A stretch of DNA of 64,000 bases from positions 14,616,699 through 14,680,698 of the forward strand of contig OY855914.1 of assembly GCA_963693305.1 (NCBI GenBank), given 5' to 3'. A program made the translations under genes and the position numbers. The notes beneath the pieces were generated by a model. It saw only the letters and a list, made by a program, of their open reading frames with translations, was not told where the DNA came from and ran no database searches. This document shows, piece by piece, positions 34,390 to 47,667 of this stretch (position 1 is the stretch's first letter; every line of letters begins with the position of its first letter). The stretch comes from Meandrina meandrites. Taxonomy: Eukaryota; Cnidaria; Anthozoa; Scleractinia; Meandrinidae.

Positions 34390-37300
34390 TTTCACCTTGA
34401 TTTAGCGATCTAGCAGCACCTTTTACCAAAAATTTTAGGCGCCTGTAGAACAAAATCAAACATAAAAGTACAATCATTTTTATTGTGTAAACTGAATTAA
34501 AATTAAACTACGACATCGCCATTTTACTTTCTTGGAAATCTCTACAGTTCCATTGTTTTTTCTTTTTACCTATATCACCTTTTATGTCAATTCCTATCTA
34601 CGGAGTTGATCAGTAAACAGCACAGTAAATTAAACTTAACTATCTGTAATAGGAACTTTTGAAATTACGGACTGAACTGGGAATAGAGGCTAATTAATTC
34701 GCGAGAATATTTCAAATGTAAAAAACACGTAACTGCTTTCAAAGATATTACCCCGCAACATCTTCCATTGTAAGCTTGTTCTAATCTATTCCGACAATAC
34801 AAAAAAGGCCTATTGGGAAAAACCAAGTTCCTTTTGATTACCTTAAATAAGTCTGCGATCTTAAAGTTTTCGATCTCCAGATAGCAGCTCCGGGGGATAT
34901 ATGGTAGCAGAGTTTTAAAAAAGACGAAATGATTAAATTTCTCGCACCTGTTGTTTACGATTAGCTCGAGTTGAAAGGTAGGACATCTATGTTTACCTTA
35001 TTCGTGCGAGGTTTGATTAACTATAAAATTAACTATTTCCTTTCCGCTAAAAAAACCCACCCATCCAAACTTGATATCAAAACCTCTATTCAATCAGCAA
35101 GGTGATTTTAAATCTTAATCAGATTTTCGTTCTGCTGGTGGCAGCTACGAGCCTACGAGCTGCTTCTGATTAGCATAAGTTGATCGAAAGTTTCGACATT
35201 TATTTTAATCCTTTACGTAGATATTTTCGGATTAATTTACAAACTTATTATTCCTCTTCCGTTAATATCAAATCACCCTTCATTATATTGATTGCCTAAA
35301 AATGGTTCCTGATCCTAAGTTTCCCATCTCCTAGTCTTAAGTTTTCGATTACCCAATGAAAGTTAAAAGATTAGACTTTTACGTTGACACTTGTCGTGAA
35401 AGTCTTGGTTTATTGTCACAAGTCATTTATTATTCTATTCCCGTTAGCAACAAACCACGCTTCATATGTAATGTCAATTTAATAAAACCATTATTTTTAT
35501 CAACTGAAAGAACAGTGGCAGTCCGGTAGCAGCTCCGAGAATAAAACAGAGCTCATTAAGGTGGCTTACTACAGTTTTTGCCGCGTAACTTGGGTTTAAT
35601 GCGAATATCTCGCTCCCGTTTCAAACACTCTCAAAACCTTCTGTTCATCCCACAAAGCTATGTTTAGCGGTGTTTTGTAAATTTTTTCGTTATTTTTGGA
35701 GATATTTGGAAAGAGATAGTTTTCTCAAAGGATTAGTAAAATTTGGAGAAATAAGAAATATAAAAGATTTAATGTAATTTGAAAATTAGAATTTGAAGTT
35801 AAAAATTAGTAGATGGACACCTAAACAGTCCCCTGACAACCTCAGGTGCTCTTGCGTGGGGATCAACTGTCTGGTGGTGTTCCAAAAATAATTTTCTTTC
35901 TTCTATCCCTTCTTTAAACCTCTTAAAATTTCACTCAAATTCACCTTTACCCCCACCGTAAGCACTCGGATATTCATTTTGGCTGTTTATTGGCATCAAT
36001 AATAATATTGCTCAAATGTAGCATATATTGGTTGTAGGATGCAACCAACAATAATAAGTGAAAACTAAAACCTTTCTGGACATTTTATTAAAGAGTTAAA
36101 AGCTGGGCTCATTTACCCCCTCAAAACTGTAGTAAGCCACCTTAAGAGGAAATTATAAACTCTTCGCACCTTCTGTTTCTTTTTCGTTGAACCTTTACTG
36201 TGGGAAATTTTATCAATTGTCAAAGTTATTATTGCGTTTCAGTTAACAACAAATCACCCTCCAACTGCACACTGGATGAATCTTATCCCAAAAAAGTTTA
36301 AAAGTTAAAAAGTTAAAAGTTTTGATCTGAGATCAGACACTTACATTTTTAATGTGATTATTCAATTACACAACTCATGAATCAAAAATTATTAACAAGT
36401 CAAGAAAGATTTGATTAGTAATAATTCCTAAAAATAAAGAGCATATGGAAGATCTGGCTCTTTTACAGCCCGAACTGTCTAGACATTTATCTACTAAAGT
36501 TAAGACAAAACTCTGAAGCGCCAGTACCCAACGTATGCTGTGAAGCTGTCACTTTGGGAAAAAAAAGCCAACTGACCACTTTGTTTAGAGGTTGACCGCT
36601 GAATGGAGGTACATTTGAATTTAGCGTGTGATGTGCCAAAAACTTAACTAGAATGTGAAGTTGTTCAGATGGTGTACATATTATTGCTAAAAACAGAAAG
36701 CAAAGATTCAGTGTATGAAATAGCCAAATAAATGGTCACTCCTTTTAGAACGCGTCCATAAGTGAGATTTTTGTGTAGCGTGAGCATTAACTTCGACAAT
36801 TTTCTTCTTTGATAATCAAATATTGATAAAAGAGAAGTTTCATTTTCTCTCGGATGATATTATAATTAGGCACCGGAATTTTTCACTCGTGCGTAAAAGC
36901 ATCAGAATGGTGGGATTCCATGATCAAGAAAAACAACAACAACAACAGATCAGGACGCCCGAGGAAGCAACTTTCACGATACACGGAAAATGAAATAGGC
37001 GTTGCACATTTCACAAATAAACAGAAGGACATTTTTCTCACGACATTCTGTAAGTTGCCAGAATTTGAAAGGTTACGCCCACAGTACAGTAAGTACTGTC
37101 TTGTATGACATTTTCACTATCTCTTTGTTCTGCGCGCAAAAAAAAAACACGTTCCATTAATGACTGGGAAAAGATTAATTCAAAGAGAACGAAGGCTGCT
37201 CTCACAAAACATTGTTTACTTTTTAATAATGGGTGTCGAAAACTATAATAGGAACATAATCAATATCGCGGTTCACAACGAATTAGTAATTTGTTTCTCA

Positions 37301-38300
37301 TCATTTCACGGAAAAGTCTTTTGGAATCACGGTTCACTGCTAATAATATAACGTAACCACGATTCACGAGGAAAAAAACTAGCCATTTCATTACGTGAAA
37401 AAAAAAAACCACTCACAAATCGCGAAAATACTTTTTTAACCACCCTCCGAAGGATCGAAATGCCGACTATCATTATGTTGTGCAATGCAATCTTCCGACC
37501 ACAGCGCCTTTAACTAGTAATAGTTCTCACCATAATTGCCCCACCTTTATATAACTTTATTTACAGTAATAATCCAAGATTAGTGGAATACGGTAAAAAA
37601 TAAGGTATCTTTGGCCACGTTTCAACGAATTTTGACATCACAATGACATCGATTTGTTCATTGGTGAAACCTTTACAAAGTTTTACTAAAAGTTTAATCT
37701 CAACGTTATTGAGAATGCAAATGACGGGTGTTTCACCTCGATTTACCGAGTAGCATCTTCTATCAAAATCCGCCTTCAGGCGCCTGTGAATTAGCCTGTT
37801 CCCGCGTTTCGTGCTGCTATCAAACTAACCTAATGCAAGGATGTAAATAGATGAAATAGTTTCTAATCGTTAGTAGCAGAGTTTTAACAAAGAGGAATTT
37901 ATATTCCTCGAACCTGCTATTTATGATTAGCCAAAGTTGAAAGATTAGACATAATTTAGACAATTTATACGTTGATACTTCGCGTGGAAGTGTTAAGTTG
38001 CTGTCAAATTTATTATTCCATTTTCGTTAACAACAAACCACGCTTCATATGTAATGTCAAAACCATTATTTTAATTACCTAAAAGTTGGGTAGTTGTTCC
38101 GTTCCGCTTGTAGCAAAGCGGAAGTTATAAACTCTACGCCTGCTGTTTCTGATTAGCTTAGGTTGGTCTTTTGTCCTTTGGTTGTTTGTCTCTTTATTTA
38201 ACACAAAATCGCCCTTCATATATACTGATGTCTAAGCGATATATATTCATATATGATGATTATTACAAACGCAATAAAAATACTTTCTAGTAAGATAATT
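34390..38300 (+). repeat. Degenerate long tandem repeat domain
   Basis: Diverged units recur: CACGCTTCATATGTAATGTCAA at about 35457-35478 and 38041-38062, related ATCACCCTTCA forms near 35270 and 36247 (and 38211), and GGTAGCAG..TTATAAACTC..CGCACCTGCTGTTTCTGATTAGC-type segments near 34905, 35140, 35525/36155, 37870 and 38110. The block TTTCACCT(T/C)GATTTA.CGA followed by GGCGCCTGT recurs at ~34390 and ~37732. Unit length is irregular (roughly 250-400 bp plus insertions). One unit is split by the 35560-36141 MITE. No coding content. Confidence 0.6.
35560..36141. mobile_element. 582-bp MITE with TTAA target duplication
   Basis: TTAA at 35556-35559 and 36142-36145 brackets the inverted ends GGTGGCTTACTACAGTTTT and AAAACTGTAGTAAGCCACC. 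The interior has no open gene. It is inserted in a unit of the degenerate repeat: the sequence on its two sides, joined, resembles the uninterrupted unit near 38110. Confidence 0.85.
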
Positions 38301-38814
38301 GGTGATGTTGCTTATTATTTTCGGAAACGCATGTTCCAAGTGAACAGCTGACTAACAGGATTTAAATTTTGGTCTTTATTTCTTAAAATTAAACTTCTGG
38401 TAATTCAGATAGTCATGATAATAATAACCATCGATTGGTCTTCATGCACTCTTGGGACAGAGAAATATAATCTTTAAAATCTATGCTAATTAAGATCAGA
38501 TTTCAAACCACCGTCACGGTCTGATTTCCTTTGTGTTAACCAGATGAATTATTAATGAGATTGAGAAGTAAATTTCACATATTAATTAGTCATGAAATAT
38601 GCGTATATTAATTAGTCATGAAGTGAGCCATTAATAATGACAGTTTGGGTTAGGTGGATGAATTTTGATCCCAAACAAACACTCTTCAGATACACAATAA
38701 AACACCATACCACTTAAGGGTTTTCACCTGACAGCAGACACTTATATTTTAATATGACTATTCATTAATGCAACTCTGATCAGTCTGCTCAGACTATTTC
38801 CCCACACCAAATGA
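38301..38814. other. Intergenic
   Basis: AT-rich. It contains a short direct repeat, ATTAATTAGTCATGAA(A/G)T, at about 38580-38597 and 38609-38626, and nothing gene-like. Confidence 0.5.
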
Positions 38815-39492
38815 AGACGATTTTAAACGCAAGGGGCCTGGCACCAGCACTGGCTGCCTCCGGCTTGGTTACCTTGAATGTGTAAAATGGCTGCCATCAG
38901 GTGAAAGCTTATATCCATTTGTACTTCCTTCTCAACTAGTCTATAGAGAACAGAGATTGAGCTAGGGCCCTTACTTTAATTAGAAACGTTGGCCCAAAAA
39001 CTGCAAACGCGAGTGTCTTCAGGAAGATTCGTGGCCACAGTCTACAGTACCATATTCTGTTTGAATCCTTTGTTATTAATAAGGAATGGACACATCACTC
39101 CGGTCGCAGCGAGAGAACGACGCGGAGCGACGAAGGATTCAGTTTATTTAACCGCTACCCGAAGATGCGGCGGGGTGGGTGGGTCGCAAATTTCGTCCCT
39201 CCTGCGGTAACTTGCAAAAGACGCTTACTTGATTTCGCAATTGCCTTTTAAACTTTTACTAACCAATAGGAAGGTGCGAGAAATCCGAATGTCTCATCGG
39301 GGGCTTACAAGGTGATAATTATCGCATAATCATCTGATTCCAACAGAATATGAATATTCAAATAACTTTGAATAGTCTGTAGATTAGTTGAGACGTAAGT
39401 ACAAATGGTTTAAGCATGCTCGATACAAGCTTTTACTTGATTGCAGCCATTTGCCAGTGCTGGTGCCAGGCCCCTTGCGTTTAAAATCGTCT
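38815..39492. mobile_element. 678-bp MITE with ~40-bp terminal inverted repeats
   Basis: AGACGATTTTAAACGCAAGG followed by GGCCTGGCACCAGCACTGGC at the left is mirrored exactly at the right end (39452-39492). The interior frame 38989-39210 shows no domain. The superfamily was not assigned. Confidence 0.8.
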
Positions 39493-40037
39493 GTTTGTCC
39501 GTCTCGATATGAATCTAAGACGCCACAAACAAGATGACTTGTCCGTCTAGTTTTCACGCTAGGAGAACAGATCGCCAGACGACTTGTCCTTCTAGACGAT
39601 TTGTCCGTCTTTTAGTGGAAAACGGCCATTAATTCAGCCTTGGCAGGAACGCTCGACCTGTTTTGACTGTAAATATTGTTTGAATGATATTCAATGCAAT
39701 TCAGATGTGTTTTCTTCGATAATCTCGAGACTTGTAGTACGCAATTAATGTAGCCCAATTTAGAGAAAGCAAGCACCCTTTGTCACTGAATGTTTTGGAG
39801 GGTTTTGTCACTGCAGGCCAGGTTACAGTTACGAACTTTCGCCAATAAGCAGTTCTGTTGTATTGCGGCGGATTTCTGTAATTTGGTAGAGTACATGAAA
39901 AGTTCGACGTTTTAATCGGAGTCGCTCCACAGTCGATGTCCAACTGAGCAACTGGCTCGACCTGAATTACTATATGTCGAACTTAATTGATTCAAACGTC
40001 GATCTCTTGTTCCAAGCTCTCTCGCCCTCTCCTTACA

Positions 40038-40059
40038 CCCCCCCCCCCCCCCCCCCCTC
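40038..40059 (+). repeat. Poly-C tract
   Basis: A run of 22 C residues immediately beside the recombinase relic. Confidence 0.9.
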
Positions 40060-40067
40060 ATTGTTCT

Positions 40068-40600
40068 CGCTTTTGTGGCCACTCAGTTGGGTAACAAAGT
40101 TCTCCGGAGCATCTGGATAGAGGAGCCTTGGCTTTCCTGACTGAATGATTGGCTACTCTTTTCCTTCTTGCTGAAGGCCAGCATTCTTTGCTCCAGTGGA
40201 TAGAAACGTTCCAATTTTATACCAAACTTCTTCATTTGAGCGTCGATTATGCCGGACCGCCAAGTAAAACGGTGATTCTGGTACATTCATCTCCACTGGC
40301 CGATGACTTTGGAATTTCTCGAAGAAGCCGACTGAACATCTCTCCGTATTGGTGGCATAAATCTTGGGCTGAATGGTGGTGGTGACCTTGTTCCTGACCA
40401 TGTCGGGTGTCGACCAGCCAAACCAAGATTTCTTGGCCCTCATTCCGCTACTGAAGCTGAACGTCTCCCCAGCGTAACTTACGGTTTTCATCCCTGGCTC
40501 GGAAACCGAGGTGTAGGGATAAAAACCACCATAACGTCCTTAGCAGTGCAACTGGATTTGAGTCTCGGAATTGTCCCGCTTCAAAAAGAGCATCTTCACT
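40068..40600 (-). pseudogene. DUF3504 / Crypton-type tyrosine recombinase relic
   Basis: Read leftward, three frames in succession match the recombinase-like domain found in DUF3504/ZMYM-type and Crypton-derived proteins. The first holds LGFRARDENRKLRWGDVQL (to about 40450). The second holds TIQPKIYATN, RPVEMNVPESPFYLAV and FLSTGAKNAGLQ (to about 40153). The third holds the catalytic-box remnants NHSVRK and ENFVTQLSGHK (to about 40068). Stops and frameshifts separate these parts. The HxxR-type box in NHSVRK and the late His in LSGHK are still legible. The homology ends at the poly-C tract. Confidence 0.7.
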
Positions 40601-41869
40601 TTCGCCTGAGTGGCTAGCGGCTTGTATCCTTTGCCACGGGGGACCGGTCATAAATTAGAGGGCGCGGGGGAAGAGGGCTGGTGCAAAGATGGGGTGGGCG
40701 ACTGTTTTTCATGCAAGCACAAAAGGGAGGTTCAAACAATTTGGTGCATGTCATTAAGGGGGGTCATTATTTTTAATGCAAAGTGGCTGGGGTCAAGGAG
40801 TCAATCTTGAATTCTTCTGTAGTCACAGTCATTCTTCTGTAAATATGATATAGACCACATTCTTTATTTGATGACTGTAGAATATTAACATCGGTTTTTA
40901 ATAACGCTTCTTGGTCCTATGTCGAGATCCTCTCCTGATTTGAACAAACGGTAAATTGTCAAAATAGAATGAAAATATATCTTTGTAACGATTCATAACT
41001 GGTTTCTTGAAGTGATGTAAACTAGTTACTTAACAGCGTGATAATGATCATTGCTCTAGATCTGATTCACTTTCACTTCCAGTACTTTCTTTTTGATAGT
41101 CTTCTGTGATGGAAAGTTGCCCATTTTCTTCCAAACGACCTGGATGGTACTCTTCTATGGTAGAAAGTGCTTCCTCAAAAATTTCCCCGACGAAAATCTC
41201 ATACATTTTCTCTTAAATTAACCCGCTTAAAATCCGTTCAACGGACACTTTTCCGTGTCCCAAGTGACAAACTCTTATACATTGTCAACCCCGCTTTACG
41301 GACACTATTTATCTGTGCACTGTGAATTTTCATTGTAGCAATTATTTGCTAACTTGAAGACATTGGACCTGGTCAAATAATGACAGAATTCGAAGAGTTA
41401 AAACCATTTTATTACAAAGAGAAACTTAATAGCGTGACATCCGAAGTTTGACCCTTTCACTTTTTTTGCCTTTTGCTGCAGCTATCGCTTGTGTCGCAAG
41501 CTAAAAGCTTCCGTGTAAAGTAAAGTTACCGATTTTTTCAAATGGGTTGGTAGAGTTTAAGAACGGTTACGAGTTTCAGTTACAAAGGAAACTTTATAGA
41601 AAACGTTCTGTTGCTGTTGAAATGCGTTTTATTTCTTGTATATAGTAAAATTGCGACATTGTCAAATAATTCCACTGTTGAGTTTATTAAAGTTTAGTTC
41701 GAGTGTATGACTAGATCGTAAGGTATTCGTAAAAACTATTAATTTTAGTCAGAGAGTTCACAGTTTGCATTTGTTACAGTTACAGTACAATTAAACAACG
41801 TTTTGTTGCCGTAAAAAACGTTTGCCTTTGTCTTTGCGTCGACAAAACATGTATCCGTGACTTTTATTC

Positions 41870-41957
41870 TAAGACCCCACTTAATACGGACACCCCATTA
41901 ATACGGACAATTTGGCCTGTCCCCTTGGTGTCCGTGTTAACGGGGTTCCACTGTATT
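41870..41957. mobile_element. Tc1/mariner Tigger/pogo-like transposon end
   Basis: TTAATACGGACACC-type subrepeats lead into GTTAACGGGGTTCCACTGTA, the reverse of a CAGTGGAACCCCG end typical of Tigger/pogo-like elements. Related CGGACACT motifs near 41243 and 41297 may mark the other, degraded side. Confidence 0.55.
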
Positions 41958-43878
41958 ATCTTGGTGAAGAAAAGCGGTAATTGGGGATAACAAAATTATT
42001 TGCGAATCATGGTACCGTGATATAGCGCAAAACCGCTTGTAAAACAACTGAATTCCTTCCACAAAATTAGCACTCACATTGCTTTTTATGCTTTCCATCA
42101 CTATAACTAATAATAAAATATACTTGTTTGTATTTTCTGAAGTACTGCCGGTAATAAATCTTTACATATAAACAACGCGACGGTAAGTCGGCCGCAAGAA
42201 ATGCGTATCAGATTTCACCATGTGCTTTTCAAATCAATTCGCTTCAAAAGCCTAAAATTCCACACGTAAAGTGGACAAATGAACTAAACTTGAAAGAAGT
42301 TTTGTTTAAGATTAATTCTCATTTCAAGATGTAGCTACTACTGTATTCAAAAGCTTCAAAATACTGCACATTTTTGAAGCCGTGAGATCTTGCATTATTC
42401 ACGCTAAAGTGTAAGTTTAATTTTAGCCCGACGGCTTTTTGCAGTCAATTTTTCACTCCGTGGCTTTAACGATCCTTCGAAAAATTCCATTCAAGTTCGA
42501 AGCAATATTGTACATTACCATTTTCCTTTCTGAAGTCTTGAGAAGCTGCATTAAGTCGTGATCAAGTCCGTGAATTGTAGTCAAAAACACATTGGTAGTG
42601 CCATGCATGTCACAAGGTCTTCTTATCCGCGCAATGAAAGATACATTTCTCACCGGAACGGTTTTAGCACATTGTACTCCATGATTTTCCATTTTAGATC
42701 CACTTAAAAATTGATCTGTGTTTTTTCATTTCATTTTAAACATTGAAAAGGAATTCTCCGTGCTCAGAATAGAAAAAAAGACCCTGGTAGTTTGTAAAAA
42801 CGTACGGCGAGGCGCAACGATCTTCTTGTACATTTCGTTACCGGGAAAGATTGCGTGACGAGCTAAAAATACTTTTTTCAATGAAGACGACAGACAGACA
42901 ACGTATGGACGACTTGTAACAATAGAAAATTGCCAATATCCTCTGACAATGAAGATTCGCAGCAGCTTTTAAGCATTTTAAAACTAAGCGATTCAATCGA
43001 TGAATGGCAGAGATCTTTGAAAAATACCTACCTGTAGTTTGCAAAATGCTAGACAGGCTAAATTACGAGCTACGCGTGAAAATAACACTTCGGGATCGGG
43101 AAGGGCTGTCGTATTCTTATCGAGTGACGTTTTTATCACCCAAAGCGAAGAATATTCCCTTGAGAAATTAAAACAGTCCCTTGAGAGTTTCAAGAATGTG
43201 GTAAGAGAGTGCCAACGATGCCCACTAATCTTTTGTTCTACTTGCAAACAAGCAAAATAGTCGAAAAAAATCAGGAAATCACATTATTAATCTATTTCTA
43301 ATTCCGGACTCCCGTGGCACTGTAACCTCCTCCCCATGCAATCTCCTGGCTGCCAATGGTTAGTCTAAATGTCAACACTCTCTTCGTGGCCATTTGCATA
43401 ACGACAATAAATACGGCTGGGGGTGCAAGTTCGCTAACATGTGTCATCTCAGATTGCTTTATCCACGGATTGCCCATAGGTCGGGCATAGGTATTCTTTG
43501 ATTTTTATTGTAAGATAACTTATATATTTACTATTTTTGGGAACTTTCGGAACCATTTAGTTTGTCAATAGGAAACAAGAAAAAATGCAAGTCGCCTTCC
43601 TTCTGCGCATGCCTCTTTCCCACTCCAAATGATGAGGCAGTATATAACAACTGATCAGCTGTCTCTTCTAGATCGGCCTGTGTAGAAGGCATAATCGCGG
43701 AGGGTAAAAAATCTTGAGAAAAAAGGAAAAGGACCAAGGAAAGAGTAGAGTCTAGAGTCTACAGAATATTAACAAACAAATAAAACAAATTCATGTGCGG
43801 AACTCAAACGAGGAATCCGTAAGTATCTACACCTGTTATACTTCCTACTTCTTATCCAAAACCCGTAGGCTTCTTCTT

Positions 43879-43987
<109 letters not shown>

Positions 43988-44096
43988 ATCAACTTCCAAC
44001 ATCAACCTACAGTCTCAGTTACACTTAAGACGAGGGATGTACAACTTTTGTTGATAAATAACTAGCTTTCAATAAATAGTGTGGTTAAGGAGACAT

Positions 44097-45023
44097 CTAT
44101 CTCGAGAAACACCAACACTGTCTGATTGTGTCTTTTACTGCTTGTCTTACTTCCCTCATCCTCCAACAGTATAGGAATGGGTTCAGAGATGAGTTTGACA
44201 GCACGAGAAAACTTGTAACGGCCCATGTTAGGTTCATGGATGGTGTATGTAATCCAGTCATAGCTTGTACGGCCATTGATATACCATTTGGAAGATAACA
44301 AGCCAGTAATGTCATTTGTATCCACAATGCACTGGACACTGTCTTTCTGTATCGTGTTATATTCAGTGGAATTACTTCTCCGTTCGGTTGTCCATGGTGT
44401 ACATGGTCTTGCACTTGAGCTTGGTGATGACGAAGCTTAAGATAGATTTTTGTGTAGCAGAAGGTTGATGTTACTGTACACGACAAAACTTCTATGCCGG
44501 CGATGCCTGCAGTTAGACGAGGTTTATAAAAATATGTCATTGCAATGGCAGTGTTAGAAAGCCAAAAAGTAATAACAGATATCCACACTTTTCTCAAAGT
44601 TACCACCTGTCTGTATCTTAGCCCCAAGACAAGGGCAAGAAGTCTGTCTACACTAACTGTAGTCAATGCCATTAATGACACCCCACAAAAAATCAAACTT
44701 ATGGTTTTTGTAGGGATTCCAAGATAGTAACAAAGTTTGGAGTGTTGTGCAGACATTAAATAGGTCACGAAGAGAGGCTGTGCGATGAGACCCACACAGA
44801 GATCGGTGCTTGCAAGGCAGCCTAACAGAAGTCTTGATGGCGGATGAAGAGAAGACAGCTTTTGAAGAGCAACAATGATCAGGACATTCCCCAGAAATGC
44901 AGTGATGGAAAGAGGAATATTTAATAATGATATAATGACCTTTTGATGTGTTTCGATTTGATCGAGCGGGCAAAATATCTCTTGAATTGCCAGGTGTTTT
45001 CCATCTTCAGTTGTATTAACCAT
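44097..45023 (-). CDS. Class A GPCR, melanocortin/adenosine-receptor-like (copy 2)
   Basis: 308 residues, intronless, seven hydrophobic segments. It starts MVNTTEDGK with one glycosylation sequon. The motifs parallel copy 1: LGNVLIIVAL in TM1, GCLASTDLCVGL in TM2, SVDRLLALVLGLRYRQVV at the end of TM3 (DRL replacing DRY), WIQMTLLACYLP in TM6 and NPFLYCWRMREVRQAVKDT after TM7. The two genes share long identical stretches in the cytoplasmic ends, so they are recent paralogues 11 kb apart on the same strand. Ligand and coupling are unknown. Confidence 0.88.
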   Translation of the reverse strand: MVNTTEDGKHLAIQEIFCPLDQIETHQKVIISLLNIPLSITAFLGNVLIIVALQKLSSLHPPSRLLLGCLASTDLCVGLIAQPLFVTYLMSAQHSKLCYYLGIPTKTISLIFCGVSLMALTTVSVDRLLALVLGLRYRQVVTLRKVWISVITFWLSNTAIAMTYFYKPRLTAGIAGIEVLSCTVTSTFCYTKIYLKLRHHQAQVQDHVHHGQPNGEVIPLNITRYRKTVSSALWIQMTLLACYLPNGISMAVQAMTGLHTPSMNLTWAVTSFLVLSNSSLNPFLYCWRMREVRQAVKDTIRQCWCFSR

Positions 45024-47027
45024 TGTTTCTCTGGATTACTGTGTTGTTTTCTATAGTCAATTGAAGGCAAAACAATGTGTTATTTTGAGCGACAGAAGTT
45101 GAAAAAACAATTTCTTTCCTTTTTTTGCTTATTTTAGCTTTTAGGTACATTAGAAACCTGAAGTAGTTTGCTCTCCCGAAAAGCCTTTTAATTTCGAGAA
45201 AAGAAGGAGAATCGGTTTTCGTGGTCGGAGTCTCAAAATGGCCCAGTTTTAACCCAAAATTCGCTATCGTAAACTCTTCTCGCTTTCGCAAACAGAGCTG
45301 CACGGAGAAGTTTGGACGTTATCTATCAACAGGAAAACTATAATTCTTTCAGTAGAATATGATTTCAGGGCCTTAGCGAAACGTAACGAACTAAAATAAT
45401 TTAGAAATGAGGAAGTGGTTTTCACGATAGCTAAAACTTGAATTTAATGGTAATTTCCAATATGAGATATAACTCCAAATTTTCTCAATCCTCGTTCGAA
45501 CACACATATAGATATTTATCCAAAACACTTTGTGTCCAACTTTCTTTGAGTGGTTTTGTAAGCGAACTCGACGAGTGTCTGAACAGGTAACTTTGGGGTT
45601 ATAATTTGGCAAATTTGTGGCAAAAAATAGGTAAGCTGAATAAATAATATTCCACCTCAAACCTGCAGTAGTGTCTGACTGCACCTAATGGACTCCGAAT
45701 CCAATGTTACCTGAATTTTGTTTTTGTAATCCTGAGCTCGTCTGACAGGCTTGAGTCGTAGTTACGAGCAAGATCTATTTCGAAAATTATGCAAAGGCAG
45801 TGGAGTTTGCAGCTGCCGGGATACTTTGCAAAATTAATAAAACATCACCCCACGAGATCAGTCGATGTTATAGATTAAGCAAATTAAATTAAAATAGAAA
45901 TTTTCGAGATGGCAGCTCGATTTAAAACTGGACACTCTGACATCTACAGCTTTCAACAATGTCTGATCTTTCTCCTTGTACAGATTGAGATAGCTAAGCT
46001 AAAACTTACCCTAGTAAATATCGTTCCGTTAAAACTTCGTTAAAAGGTTCTTTGTGCTCTAAACGTTATCTTTATTTTTCACTTAATTGACGATACGTTT
46101 TCACTCTTGAATCATGTCAATACGCCTTTGAAATATATGTGACATGCTCAAATGAAAATTAATAAATAAAACAAATTAAAATTCGCCATGCATTCCCGAC
46201 AGAGTTTCTGTAGACGGTTCTATTAAAACAAATTGAAGATAAGAAAAGGCAAAACTCTGCATCACTTATAATAAGCAACAAAGTTTGAGCAGAATTTTAA
46301 CAAAAAAACATATTAATAAGATAACTGTTGTTGTCTCGAACTTTCAGAAGCGAAGCAATACTTGTAGCTTACAAGGCACTGAAAGACGACGGGTGTAGCT
46401 AAGTAAACAGCAGCCAGTTTTAATTTAGGAAACAGGAGACATTTTGAAAACATTACAAGTTGATGTGTAACTTATATTGTGACTAATATAAAGGTTGCCC
46501 TCATGTCCATTCTATCGTGTGGGTTTGGTTTTCGTCATTTTGACACAACATTAAAACTTCGAAAAAATTAAAACAAAGTTATATCTCATTGACAGTAAGG
46601 ATTGCAGCCGATAAAAATTTGGTTCTCGATACTGAAAAGTGAAACTTTTGACCTTTTACTTATTTTCGAAGTGACTCGTGGACTTTTTTCAGAGAAATAT
46701 GTTCGCCCAATTTTACGCCTCTTTCGCGCCCTCCTCTAAAAATAAAGCTCATTGAGTTCTTTTTTCCTGATATAAATAAGGCGAGATGGAAAGAAGGGCT
46801 ATTTGATTTTTAAATTCAGTTTATTTGGAGATTTCAGACATTTTTGGAAAATTTTGAACTTCAACATGGCTGGCATTTATTGAAATGGGTGACATTATTT
46901 TTTGCATGTTTTCCATGATATGGCGTCAAAGCTGACACCTGGTTACCAGAGCACTGACTCCTTTTGACCTATTTCACCTTATTTAAAAAGCAACCCTTGA
47001 ATCGTAACGTAAGATGATAAGACAATA
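45024..47027. other. Intergenic
   Basis: AT-rich with no supported gene. The left end is the promoter side of the second GPCR. Confidence 0.5.
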
Positions 47028-47179
47028 ATGACGTTTGAAGCGACTATGCACCTTATTCATAAATGGCGGAACGCGCGGAAGAGTTTGGGTCGAGTACATG
47101 AAAACGAGGGGAAAGGGGCTTCGATTCAAATGAAAACAAAGCAGAGTATGGAAATGCAAGTATTATCTCTTGTAATTCT

Positions 47180-47660
47180 TGAAATAGATTGGGCCAGCAG
47201 CTGTCGTTGTCCGTTTCATCGTATCTGCATGGTCGTGGGCCGGCACAACCTTCAGATAAACGACGCCCAGGTAACTGAGCCGATTGAGCCGAGCGAGCTT
47301 GGACAAGCAGTTGCTTTGCTTCTGCCGTTGTCCGTTTCCAAGTAAGTGAGCCGATTGAGCCAAAGTGAATTGCTGTGCACACTTGGACCAGCAGTTGCGT
47401 TGTTCCATCTGGCACAGCTAGCTCCTGCCGTTGTCTGGTTACTCGTATCTGGTCGTGGGCCGGCGCGGCTTTCAAATGAGCGACCCCCAAGTAAGTGAGC
47501 CGAGTGAGCCAAAGTGAATTGCCGTGCACACCTGGACCAGCAGTTACCTTGGTCTATCTGGCTCAGCCTGCAAGCAAGCTAGAGCCACTAAACTTGGCGT
47601 GCGAATGGGCAGAGGATTGGGCCAGGTCCTGCCGTTGTCCGTTTCATCGCATCTTGTCGT
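47180..47660 (+). repeat. GC-richer diverged repeat block
   Basis: CCGTTGTCCGTTTC recurs near 47205, 47325 and 47635. TGAGCCGA(T/G)TGAGCCAAAGTGAATTGC recurs at about 47346 and 47495, and GGTCGTGGGCCGGC at about 47232 and 47452. The units are irregular and interleaved; the open frames across them on both strands are by-products. Confidence 0.6.
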
Positions 47661-47667
47661 TTAAATG

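Noticed and set aside
36900..36955. (AAC)n run near a possible CRISPR-like or regulatory array
   Set aside because: A simple trinucleotide run; no spaced direct repeats, and no CRISPR array anywhere in the window.
47028..47529. Overlapping frames on both strands with NCWSKCAQ/HSAHLLG-type repeats
   Set aside because: The frames follow an irregular GC-richer DNA repeat, and mutually exclusive frames are equally open.
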